From Owenia fusiformis (Eukaryota; Annelida; Polychaeta; Sabellida; Oweniidae), in NCBI GenBank assembly GCA_903813345.2, contig CAIIXF020000006.1, positions 29,331,936 through 29,395,935 on the forward strand: a stretch of 64,000 nt of DNA, given 5' to 3'. The notes beneath the pieces were generated by a model. It was not told the origin of the DNA and searched no databases. It saw nothing but the letters and a program-made list of their open reading frames with translations. This document shows positions 48,310 to 59,299 of this stretch, piece by piece. A program made the translations under genes and the position numbers. The first letter of the stretch is position 1. Each line of letters begins with the position of its first letter.

Positions 48310-49301
48310 TTTGTATATCCATACAATGTACTTGAAAATCAACTTCCTGATTTACATTTAGTTTGTACTTTCAGCAATATTTTATTGTCCTATTGTATGT
48401 CCTTCGGTCAATGATTAGATTTTTTACCCAATGTTCTTGTCGGAATCAGTAATTTCAGTTTATTGAAGACAATTTATTCGAGAGCCATGTACTTTGAAAT
48501 AACACCCAACTTCCCTTTACAAGTTACTTTTATTATAATCAGTTCTCAGAACTCATATTCATAGATTGTATGTTATCGGGTTATAATAACCTTTTAACTA
48601 AAAGAAGAACATAGCTGTAGATCAAGTGTTATTTATTGATTATTTGAACTAGTATTAAAAAGTTGAATGTGCACTGTTATGCTCAAACTCTAATTGAAAA
48701 CTCAAAGGGCAACATTTCAAAAGTAAAAATAAATCTCTTATATTTATGAAATGATTATTTGAACAAGTATTTGATTGTTAAAAGTTGAATGTTTGCTGTT
48801 ATCCTTTAACTCTCACTGAAATGAGAATAGACAAAGGGCAAAATTCAGAAGAAGTGAGTAGGTCCCACAATTCTTTCATGTTCTATCGTATTCGGGGATT
48901 CCCCATTATATGAAGTCCAATCAAATTGCAGGATATGATCACATGAACAATCATGAGCACATGCATTCAGTGCTGCGCATGCATAAAGTAAAATTTGAAA
49001 TCGTGGAAATATTTCAGTTTAACATCATTTCAACATCATCATTTCAAAACTATGGTAATACTATTGAAGTTACTCGATCCAAACTTGTAGAGAATACTCT
49101 TAAAACAACAGTGAACAATGTGAGATCCATTTCAATGGCAAATGAGGCCTGTTTATAAAATTGGTCATTGAACGTGCCGAATACTACAGGTCATCTTTGG
49201 GAAATCTCCCACCCTGGGCAAAATTTCAAAAAATTGAAAACCTAATATTAATGAAGAAACTAATAAATGTTATATCAAGTGTACGATCAGATGATATTTA
49301 T

Positions 49302-49440
49302 AGGATATCCTATGATTTTGAGGAATATCATTTTTATCTACGAGGTGATATTGATATCTGCACGAGAGAGCGAAGCGAACGAGTGCATATATCAATATCA
49401 CCGAGTAGATTAAAATGATATTCTGAAAAAAATCATAGGA
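49302..49440. repeat. Near-perfect long hairpin, arms ~65 bp
   Basis: ATCCTATGATTTT at 49307 and AAAATCATAGGAT ending at 49441 bracket a foldback: GATATTGATATCTGCACGAG on the left pairs with CTCG...TGCATATATCAATATC on the right. The apex is a short GAGCGAAGCGAACGAG. The transcript of either strand would form a long hairpin. Confidence 0.75.
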
Positions 49441-49446
49441 TGTTCT

Positions 49447-49720
49447 TATTATCCTACACTTACAAGTAGTGTACTAAATGTATACTATCATTGCAAAATG
49501 AATTCCATGCCAAATAGAGTCAATTTGGCGGGAAATCAACAAGCGGAGTATATCGTCACAATATCCTCCGCATATTGGGTTTTCCGGAGTATATCGTCAC
49601 GATATCCTCCGCCCGGAGTATATCGTTACGATATCCTCCGGATATTCATTTTGCCAATAAATATCAAATTTATTTTTTAATGTTATTATACATTTAGTAG
49701 ACTAAGTGTAGGATAATTTA
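49447..49720. mobile_element. MITE-like element carrying three 27-bp palindromes
   Basis: ATTATCCTACACTTA with TACTAAATGTATA just inside is mirrored by TATACATTTAGTA and TAAGTGTAGGATAAT, giving ~32-bp inverted ends. Inside, three 27-bp near-perfect palindromes lie at 49544-49570, 49585-49611 and 49614-49640. Each has the form CGGAGTATATCGT, one base, then ACGATATCCTCCG (first copy with one change). No protein is encoded. No TSD was resolved. Confidence 0.7.
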
Positions 49721-52014
49721 CGTATATGCAATAGAGATATGCCAAGTTGGTGGTTAGTTTTACAAAGTGTCATGTTATCTACTAGACATAAGTGTTTTGA
49801 TATCCATGTGTAAGATTAGTGTCAGATTAGTAGATGAAGATTAACTCATTTAGGAGATTATCCCCCATTATGTAATATATATGCCCTTGAAGATACCTGG
49901 TACATGCCAGATTAACCATTCTAATTATCATAGAGAAAACTCTAAATCACATAATGAGATCAACATTCTGTTATATCTCTATGAGTACAAGCATTTGATA
50001 AAGAAGAACTCGATAAATTCTCTAGCTTCAAGGCTTTGTGGCGGGACCCGACTATACACCTCACTACTTCTGGGCCATTGACCATACATATATTTTCTGG
50101 GGGTGTCTGCATTTGATTGAGTGACTAGGTCAGCATTTAAACATTAAGGAAAAATGATAAATTAGATTGATTCAAGCAATTTCAGAGGTTTAAAAATTAC
50201 AAAAAGTTCTGATTTTAACAAGGTGTTTTTAAAATCAAAATCTACATATTTACTGATTTCAAAGATTAAAGAATGTCATAAATGAGGCAAAATAGTTGGG
50301 AGCAAATTAAAGTAAGGCCCCAAGCCTCAGACTATAAACCTAGCAATCACCTTTCTTATATTTTATGGGATTTATCTAGTGGTCAGTTAGTTTCAGCAAT
50401 AAATCATTAGTTCAAAGGTTGCATTGATTAATCTATAGCCTGACTACTTACCTGTAAGCAAACTAAACAGGTTGGTAAGTGTAATACTTGTTGATGTGGT
50501 CAGATAAAATTGTATTTTACATATGCATTTTACATATGCATAGGTGTAGCCAGGAGGGGTGCGAATGTGCGATTGACCCCCCCCCCTCCCCATAACCAAT
50601 AATTGAAGTTTCTGGCTCAATTTTAAAGGAATTTGCCTCAATTTTTGTAAAATTCAAATCAAATATTCAATTTTGGGGGTTTCTTATGCCACGATTTTAC
50701 CTCCCTGACTGAAAATCAGATCGCGATCGCACCCCCCCCCAATTCAAATCTATTGGACGTTATATTTTTTCCTAAAATTCCTTCAAGGTTTTTATCTAAG
50801 CTCCTTTTAAATATTTTGGATTTAGAGAAAGTCTGACTGCTAATTGAAAACTTCAATTTTAAATAAATTATCTCTACATGTGTACTTGTAATTGTATGCA
50901 AACATTATGTTTTGACCATTACAGTTGACAGTTTAAAGTGACATTTATAGTATGTCTACATCACAACCAAATCAAGTCATGATAGAGAATGGTTCTCAAG
51001 GATTTTATGATCATCCTCAAGAAAATACAGTTTAGTGCGATTGTTTAGTTTGTGCAGACGAGAATTAGAAAAAATACAAAGGAGAAATACTTGAAGAGTT
51101 AGATTTCACAAGTTTTGATCTGATTTAGAAAAAATCAAATGAAGGCATGATATTCATCATTAAGAAAGTACAGTGGGAAAAACCAAGGAGGATTATGAAA
51201 AAGAAAGTATTAAATATGAATTAACTTTGTGATTACTTTAAGCATATATTATTTATGAGATGCAAAAATATGATTATAACAAGACTATATGAAATTGAAA
51301 TGAAAGTAAAAAGAGAAAGTCATTACATGGAGTGTTAAAGAATTTTGATTGGATTAAGAAAAAGAAAAAGATTCATTTACACCATATGTTTTGTAAAGAA
51401 GAACTGAAGCACCTGTCATTATGATTAGGAAAAACATAACAGAAGAATGTGAATGCATTTTGTGAAAAGTTTCAAAAAATGAAAGATTATATGTTTTATC
51501 ACTTTAAACTTGAACTCAATTGCTCATACTAGCTATTGATTGTAAAATATTTTGAGAAATTTTATAATGTTATCCTAAGCACAATATAGTAAGCATCCCT
51601 CCACTTACTGTGCACTTACTATCATAGCATAGCATATTTGTATGAAGCTCTCTTTTAAGCAGCAAAATGAAACTATTGGATATACTATGTACTGGGACAA
51701 TATAATTAAGCACTGAAGCAGTAAGTTAATTTCAGCTTCTCGATTCTGTGGAAAAACTATTCACAAAATTCGGTCCTGTTATAGAGGTTCATTAAGGTAG
51801 GGCCTGGTAACCATAGCAACTAGTATCAGGGTGGATCTGAGGAAGATCACTAGAAGCAAGTTTCTGTTCAATCTTGTTCTGGTAGATACCCGTAGATAGA
51901 AGTACTAGTAATTAAAATTAGATACTTTCTCTATTTCTTTAGGAATATTATGAGCTGACAAATTTTCACAGCTGTCTAGGTTAACTCAGTCGTGTTTTAT
52001 CAATTTGAGGTACA

Positions 52015-52155
52015 CAGGCCCGTAGCCAGGATTTGCCAAGGGGGGTTCACTTTTTGAAAATTTTTGAATATTTCCACTTTTTACAATTTTGGTCCAAAAA
52101 TGGCCAGGAGGGGAACCTATCGAACCCCCCCCCCCCCCCCCTAGCAACGGGCCTG
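52015..52155. mobile_element. Dispersed repeat family B, copy 4, with possible 5-bp TSD
   Basis: CAGGCCCGTAGCCAGG at the left mirrors CTAGCAACGGGCCTG at the right, and GTACA flanks both sides. The internal GGGGGGTTCACTTTTTGAAA and C-run match the other copies. It is shorter than they are, with an internal deletion. Confidence 0.7.
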
Positions 52156-53234
52156 GTACAGATAATGAAATTCATGGAATTGTCAGCGTTAGGTACGGTA
52201 CCCTAGTAATTTGATGACGCGTTAGAAGATGAAGCACTCTTTTAAAAAGCAAAATTAGACTAAGAAAGGGTAGTATTAGGCTTTTGTCTCTATTCCAGTG
52301 TCTCCAAGTTGTATTCTAGAGAGAGAATATGAATTGGAGGGGGGTTAAAACAGAGGCTTAATGCAATATTATGTACATCTCCAGTGGGCACCTGCTCTTA
52401 GGCTCTTACTATAAAACTGATTAGCTCATAAAACAAAATAATAATACAAACAACCTACTCCAGGCTTCAGAAGTGAATTAATGGGAATTATTCCACTGCC
52501 AATAAAAACGATTGACTGTCAGGAATTGCATCGTAGGTGTTCAACCAATGATGATTCAGTATTGAATTTAGGAGGTTTTGACAGGTGTGAACAGCACAGC
52601 AGGTGATGGGACTGTCATTGTTTTATATGTCAATTCTTAAATGAGGAATCGTGCAACTAACATCATATAACTCTGATGTAATGGTAACAATGAAATCTCG
52701 AGGATGTCTATGATTGAATAAAACACTATAAAAGATGAATCTGATATGATAGACTCAACAGGAAATTAATTACGTTTATATGGATAATTATATGTTTGAT
52801 AGACTCAAGTGATCACAGGATACTGACAATTGAGAATAAATGTAATTCAGAATAATTACAATTGCATTTATGACATTTGTAAAACACATGTTCATGAAAC
52901 AAAAGAAAAACGACAAAATGGATGCAGGACAATATAGACTAATAGCACAAAAGTTGATTTTTGGACACCTGGCATATGTTTATTGATGGAGTAGATATCA
53001 TATGCGAAATCTAAAAACCAAACAGGATTATTCCCGAGGGACATTCCTGTTTATAAAACATATAAAATATACCTTTGATGTTACCAAGGATTATCTGTAT
53101 TACACTTAGTATTGTCTGTTATACACCAGTTGGTAACTGTAATACGCATGTACTGTACATGTATCTTGGATCAACATTATGTGATACACCTATAATTAAC
53201 TACAAAGATCTACCCATACATAGTATCCTGTGCT

Positions 53235-53565
53235 GATAATGAAAAACTCTCATGATCATCTATAAAATACCAGGATCATCTATAAGTATACTGTCATATC
53301 TGAAATACTAGGATTTTTTGTAGAATATCAAAATTATCTGTAATATACCAGGATCATCAGTTATATACCACAATTTTCTGTAATACAACCAGAATAATCT
53401 GCAGTATACCAGGATCATCTGTAGTATACCAGAATCATCTGTAATATACAAGGATCATCTGTAACATATACAAGGATCATCTGTAATATTCCAGGATCAT
53501 CTGTAATACACCAGGAACTTCTCTCATATAAGGATTTTGCTTAGCATTCCTGGATCATATGTAAT
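53235..53565 (+). repeat. Degenerate ~22-bp tandem array
   Basis: Units like CCAGGATCATCTGTAATATA recur about a dozen times with many changes (for example near 53340, 53400, 53425, 53450, 53480 and 53500). No coding content. Confidence 0.7.
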
Positions 53566-54003
53566 TGACCAACAATTATCTGTAACCATTTTTCTGATCA
53601 TTGATATTATACCCGTGACAATCATCTGTGAATTCTAAGATGTAGTTACTAACTGGGACCAAGTAAAAAGACACTCCAAATAATGATATACTTGTACTTG
53701 TGATATCTCTGTGATAGTATGATGTGATGATCACTATACATAGATGAAGTGAGTATATCATGAGTATAGATACAATTGATATTCCCAGGATGATATTTTA
53801 TTATTTAATACATCATGACTGTCTACCAGGAAGAAACAGTTGAGTTCATTAATCACACAACACTGGAAATATAGCAATTAAGATTAGATTGTGATTCTCA
53901 GCTTTTTATGTGATTACACAAAACTTACTTTGATTACACAAATTACTATGTAATTACACAAATCGTTATGTGGTAATGAGTAATGTGGCTCAATATTTCT
54001 TGG

Positions 54004-54011
54004 TATAAAAG
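54004..54011 (+). promoter_or_regulatory. TATA-like box before the second liprin-beta first exon
   Basis: TATAAAAG lies 29 bp upstream of the ATG at 54033, the usual TATA-to-start spacing, so transcription would begin at or next to the ATG. This is a good match in position and sequence, but AT-rich DNA gives chance hits, and such a short leader would be unusual. Confidence 0.35.
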
Positions 54012-54032
54012 AGAATGACATCATAAACGAAA

Positions 54033-54183
54033 ATGACATCACCACTTGGATTAAAATCGAGAAAATTTCTAAAAGCGCAAAAGGAATGGATAGCGCCCTC
54101 TAGTAGCCAAGATGAAGTTATCGGAAGTGAAGTTTTATCCCGAGCCCTGACGCAACTAGATAACATTATAGCACATATGAGAG
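54033..54183 (+). CDS. PPFIBP: Alternative first coding exon of liprin-beta (paralogous N-terminus)
   Basis: ATG at 54033 is preceded by an in-frame TAA at 54024 with no acceptor between, so this is a first exon. Fifty full codons end in phase 1 at the strong donor GAG|GTAAGA (54184). The last part, SEVLSRALTQLDNIIA, lines up without gaps with SDMLAAALEQMDGILA of the exon at 31291: S, L, A, L, Q, D, I and A are identical and the others mostly conservative. The first 30 residues (MTSPLGLKSRKFLKAQKEWI then a Ser-rich part) are basic and unlike the other exon. Both exons can splice to the same downstream acceptor. The product would be a liprin-beta with a different, longer N-terminus made from a promoter 23 kb downstream. 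The assignment is inference from motif, phase and order; a separate gene is possible. Confidence 0.65.
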
Positions 54184-54648
54184 GTAAGATTAAGTAGATG
54201 TGATGTATATTGTACAATACACATTGTATATTACATATTGGATTTTGTATATATGCCTTGTAAATAGACGTCTCAATGACCATGTCCTCCCCCCTCCCTC
54301 CCAAGGCAATTATATTTCAGGTACATTCATTTAGGTATGCATACTGGTGAACAAGAGGTAGAACTCGCAGAATGTGTCTAGTTGAAAGCCCATGATATAA
54401 CCTTGCATCTCAGAGGTTTACAAAATCCAAATCATTTTTTTCTTTTGTATATGCAGGACTGTATAATGGTCTCATATAACGAAAGAGACTACATTTCTCA
54501 TGCAGTTATTTTCTAGTGTAAATGATGTCTATTGTTAGACCTTTCAGCACAAGAATTGTTCAGAGGATCAGAGACTTAAAAGAGTCGCGTGTTTATTATT
54601 GTACTTTAGTAAGAATTCTGAAAACCTGTTTTTCATGACATCGTCAGA

Positions 54649-54788
54649 AGTGGTGACAAATTGTCATTGTTCCAAGCATTTTGTGGCCAATGTTCGGCAG
54701 TTGGTGTTTGGTATCTGCAACCGTGCTAGGTTGTCAGCATTGGTAACAAATGGCAGGTGGTAACATTTTGCATGTTAACGCCTTGTTT
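54649..54788 (+). repeat. Dispersed repeat family A, copy 5
   Basis: GTGGTGACAAATTGTCATTG, TTTTGTGGCCAATGTTCGGC, AGTTGGTGTTTGGTATCTGC and GGTAACATTTTGCATGTTAA follow the family order. Confidence 0.7.
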
Positions 54789-55998
54789 TGAGTTGCAAGC
54801 TGATTTTATAGGCCTGTTTGTATTTGATAATATGATATTTATAACATTCTACAGTGTTATCCTGGAAATGAATCAAATCCTGAACTTATTTGATTAATCT
54901 AGATATGAATGTTAACTTAATTATGAAAATATTTTTGTAATCTGAAATAATATTTTAAAGAGTCTTAGGTATCTTGTAATCAACTTGTGATTCTTCTCTT
55001 AGAGTCTGCCAGAAGTCATAAGTTGATATACTTTGGTTTTCACCTCAAGGATTGTCCAGGGATGGTTGCCATATCCTGGATATATATCATATCCAGGATA
55101 TGTATGAGATGCATTATTGTTGTCTCTGATGTGCTCATTTTGGAAGTTTTTATTTTAATTTATTTAACAAAACTTAAAAAGAAAACACATTGCAGAATAC
55201 AAAGAGGGTGCAGATTTGATTTTGCCTGATTGATTAGTGTTTGTTACATATGATACACATGCCTAAGGTTATCATAGTTACAATGTAATACAACCATAAT
55301 TAACACCTATTACCCACCAATTATGCACCTATCATGCACCTATTATATACAATTATATTTTGATAACAGATCCACATACTGACCTCATTTATTTTACACC
55401 TTGAACAGCCGAACATTATCTTAATAATCGTGAAATATTTGTACTAAATATAACATCTTTAAAAATATGAGCTTAATATGCATAGTCAGTCTATCTCAAC
55501 CCAAATCACAAAATTTTGAAAAAAATGAAAACTCGTGTCATCAGTAGGCTTTGGTTCAAGCAGTGCGTGAAATAAGGATTTTTTTAACCTAGACATTTTG
55601 GCAGGCCAGCCAGATTTTAACCAGCCATATCATTTTTTCTCAGGCCAATTTTTTGCAGCCTGTTTCTTACTTCTCTGGCCAAAAATTTCATTTCCATATT
55701 TCTCCACAACCACTCTAAAATGAGATTTATTTTAGTACAATATTAACAAAGTAAAACTAATTCCATTGCATGTCATGTATCATTCACTATACTGTACTTG
55801 ATGACTTAACCAACAGCCTGGGTGTGTTGATTCCCCCCTAGATTCACCTTACAAAAACATGAGGAACATGTACATATTGATCAAACTAAATTGTACTGAT
55901 TTTGGTCAGTTTAGAATTGCTCTCAGAAACTTCAATGTATTCAAAAACACATACTATGTACACAGACTCCACTAACAGACTAAAATTCAAGGTATAAA

Positions 55999-56110
55999 TT
56001 AGAGGTGTCACGGTCCAAATAAATTTCGGTATGGTACGGAATGGTACAAATGGTCTCGGGACACGATACTTTCGAGACAGGACGGGACAGAACATTAAAA
56101 ATGATACAAT
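55999..56110. mobile_element. Possible truncated hAT-like element end
   Basis: TTAGAGGTGTCACGGTCC resembles the TAGAGGTGT ends of hAT elements such as 39401, and is followed by a palindromic GGTATGGTACGGAATGGTAC stretch. No matching right end was found, so it is either truncated or not an element. Confidence 0.3.
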
Positions 56111-58587
56111 GTCTGATGATGACAGTTTCACTTTCAGTTTCACTTTTCAAAATCATATTCAGAAATACGTCAATTAAAATCGAATATAAAGCATCTGCCG
56201 TGAATGTGATCGGCATTTCACATAGTCTGCATGGTGAACTATCACCAATTCGTTTACCTTGTGATATCGGAGTCCCAAAATACTTCCAAACTGCCGACTT
56301 TTTGGACTTAGATGCCGGCTCGATTTTTCAATTTCTTTTCTACATCCGGCATACTGATAATGCACTCGATTTGCGAACGACGATGAAGAAATGAGTCATC
56401 CATAGCCAATCAAAATCACCGTAATTTCAACAAACAACAACAGCCAATCAAAAGTCACGTTATATCTTGGGCTTCAGTATGAAAACAAAAATATTTGAAA
56501 TTTTTTTAAATCTTCAACAAAAGTCATGGAATAAGCCGAAATCGCAGGGAATTCGGAGGATTTCCGGGCTGAAATGTGAGTTCTATTCATGGGCAATCTA
56601 ACGAATGCCACAAATGTCTGGCAGGCCAAAATGTCTGGGTGTTTTTATCAAAACAAGCCATCTATAATTTTGTCAGGCCAATGGCCGATGTCGGACGTCT
56701 ATTTCGCGCACTGTCAAGCAGTCTTTTCTTAACTGTGCATAACTCAAAGAAACAAATTCAAATATTTTAGCTACATGATTTTGGGATGAATTTAGTTTCC
56801 CATAATTTTAGAAATTTTACTTTGAGCAAAGCACTTCATTGTTATTCTAGCACTTTGGCATGAAAGTACTAAATATTTCCATGAGGGGCACACATGGTAT
56901 GAACTCCTGACCAGGCCATATAGATTCATTTGTACCTCAAATATGAGCATTTTTAATGCAACATTTGGCACAATTTGATAGCCTGTCCTTGTAAAGTTGA
57001 TTCTGTTGGTCCTTCATGGTATTTTTCTCAGGACCAGAATGTGGGCGATAATGTTATTTATTAATCACCTCTTGGAAATGCTGAATTTTGATTGGTTGCA
57101 TTGTTGATATATTGTTTATTTCTGGTTCTACAACTATATACATGAGATGTGAGAATTGATATATCTGACTGTTCTCTCCAGCATATTTTCTAAAATGAAG
57201 TTTTTTATCTATTGAAAATAATTCTGACTCACTTAACTAGTCCAAAACTCCACATTATTTAATTTTGCATGACTTTCCTAATAATTCTCAACTTTGTTCA
57301 AGTTTTTTTTTTCATTTGTAGCTTAGCACAAGTACGGAACTATGCCAGCAAAGAGAACATCTGTTTTATGCATTTTGATGTTTTTCAGGTTGTTGACTTG
57401 AAGCAGAAAATGAAGAAAAAGACAGAAAAAATCAAAAATCAAATGAAATTCAGATACAAACATTCTGTTCTAGTACATCATGGCTTGCCATGGTGATCTC
57501 TTCATTTAGAATCACAGGCTACATATCTGTTATTAGAAAGGTGGTGTGGTGAGTTTTCTCTGAGGCCCGGGAATATCTTTATAGAAACCCATATAGAGTG
57601 TATAGCCCAGCATACTTGAAACCCTTCATTTTTCTATGTATTCCTTATTCCTAATTGGTGAAAGATCTTAAGACTTGAAAAGGAAGGAAATGACATGGCT
57701 TACATCATCACTTGGATTCATTTCACTGGCAAATATGATCAGGAAACATCAAATTAACAGTTGAAATATGGCATATAATATTTGCTGTTAATTGATATTT
57801 GAGATAGTTCAGGGTTATGATTATGGTAGACTTTTACCTATGAGGTGTGAATTGTATTGTATATTGCTGTACAAGTTATATATAGCCTAAAAACCACAAA
57901 GATGTCTCGAGAGGAAGACACCTTTCTTATGAACACCTCTCTCTATGAAACACATACCCTTGTGAAATCTTAGAAACACTTCTATGTGATGAATACATCT
58001 TCAAGGTTCTTATGAGACATCAAAAACTGATGGTTGCCTTGACATTTTTGGGGGTTTAGAAACTAATGTAGACTAAATGCATTGAAATAGTTTCTTTTAT
58101 TCCAAAAGTTATAGTATTGTTAACATGTAGTTGAAAGTATTCATGTGAGCCTAGCTTCTTTTCCCTTGCGAATATCTTTCTTCTCTTTCCTTTATTTCAA
58201 AACATCACTATCAAAGGTTTTGTCACAGATATGTTTTGGTTACGTAACCAGATCGGTTCAGACAGCACGAAAGTTTCTCACACATCTGCTGGTCAAAAAT
58301 GTACCTCATTTGTAATCAAGCCAGGTTTTCAATGTTTTATTATTGTTTAATTAATTTCATTATTTAAGATAACTGCATATTGGAGGTTATGGTGTGCCAG
58401 GTTGTGCCCCTGGGGTCAATCTCTATTAAAGTTACAGACCTGCCTTTCCTAATACAAATAAATGTAATGTGACTTGATAAAAACAACATAGAACAAGTTT
58501 TATTAAGAGTGTTGATGTGAATCAGCTCATTAGAATGGGGCATATACGTTCACATTGTATTGAAATGAGTTTTAGCATCTTTATACA

Positions 58588-58748
58588 ACCCAACCAACCA
58601 ACCAACAAACAAACAAACAAATTAACAAACAAACTAACTAACCAACAACCAACCAACCAACAACCAAACAAATCAATCAAACAAGCAACCAACTAACCAA
58701 TCAACCGACAAACAAACAAACAAACAAACAAACAAAAACAAACAAACC
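58588..58748 (+). repeat. Low-complexity CAAC/CAAA tract
   Basis: About 160 bp of imperfect 4-bp repeats (CAAC, CAAA, TAAC) with interruptions. Confidence 0.9.
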
Positions 58749-58926
58749 AACCAGCAATCAAGATGAGGCTTTGGAAAAAGATAAAAAATTAAGATATTCT
58801 TTTATTTTGCTCAAAGTATCACGGAGGGCTTTCTTGGCTGAAGAGAATCCAATTGGTAGATAGGACAAACATCTAAGAAATAGATTTATAGCCCAGGTAT
58901 GTCAATATTCAAGTAGATAATCAAGA

Positions 58927-59299
58927 GAATTTCTGCCTTACATAACAGCAAAACAAACTATAAAATCAAGCTTGGTGCCTGTGATGCCTTATCCAGATGC
59001 CTCTAGGACCGGCCAAGTGTTCGGATTAGTAGGTGTTCACATTTCAAGGTTTTTTAAACATGTGAAAAAACGGATTAGTAGGTGTTCACATTTCAAGGTT
59101 TTTTTAAACATGTGAAAAAATAAATTTGGGATAGATAAAAAGTGTCCACAATGTATTTGAGAGGTGTTCAGATTTGAGAGGTGTTCAGATTAGAGAGGTG
59201 TTCAGATATACTGGTTTCACTGCAGATAATTAAACTTGACCAAGGGAATTTCTGCCTTACATAACAGCAAAACAAACTCTATAAAATCAAGCTTGGTGC
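58927..59299 (+). repeat. Direct duplication with 50-bp tandem inside
   Basis: GAATTTCTGCCTTACATAAC through AAATCAAGCTTGGTGC occurs at 58927-58979 and again at 59246-59299. Between them a 50-bp unit starting CGGATTAGTAGGTGTTCACA occurs twice in tandem (about 59021 and 59070), followed by GAGAGGTGTTCAGAT repeats and a pogo-family-like end (TACTGGTTTCACTGCA). Confidence 0.75.

Larger units (their letters stand above)
48343..54032. other. Upstream of TRIM gene; repeats, no coding exon seen
   Basis: This holds the TRIM promoter region (no clear TATA box), a hairpin and palindrome cluster (49302-49720), family B-related C-runs (50538-50740 and 52015-52155) and a degenerate array of about 22-bp units with AGGATCATCTGTAATATAC at 53235-53565. 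Short open frames show no domain or splice context. Confidence 0.55.

Noticed and set aside
53990-54304. 104-codon minus-strand frame
   Set aside because: It lies opposite the better supported first exon at 54033-54183 and shows no domain.
56041-56394. 117-codon frame as a hAT/ZBED transposase remnant
   Set aside because: It starts inside the possible hAT-like end but shows no BED finger or transposase motif.
57313-57497. Exon-like stretch with lysine-rich VVDLKQKMKKKTEK
   Set aside because: Acceptor-like TTTTTCAG precedes it, but the frame ends in a stop soon after with no donor and no known match; composition looks like AT-rich noise.
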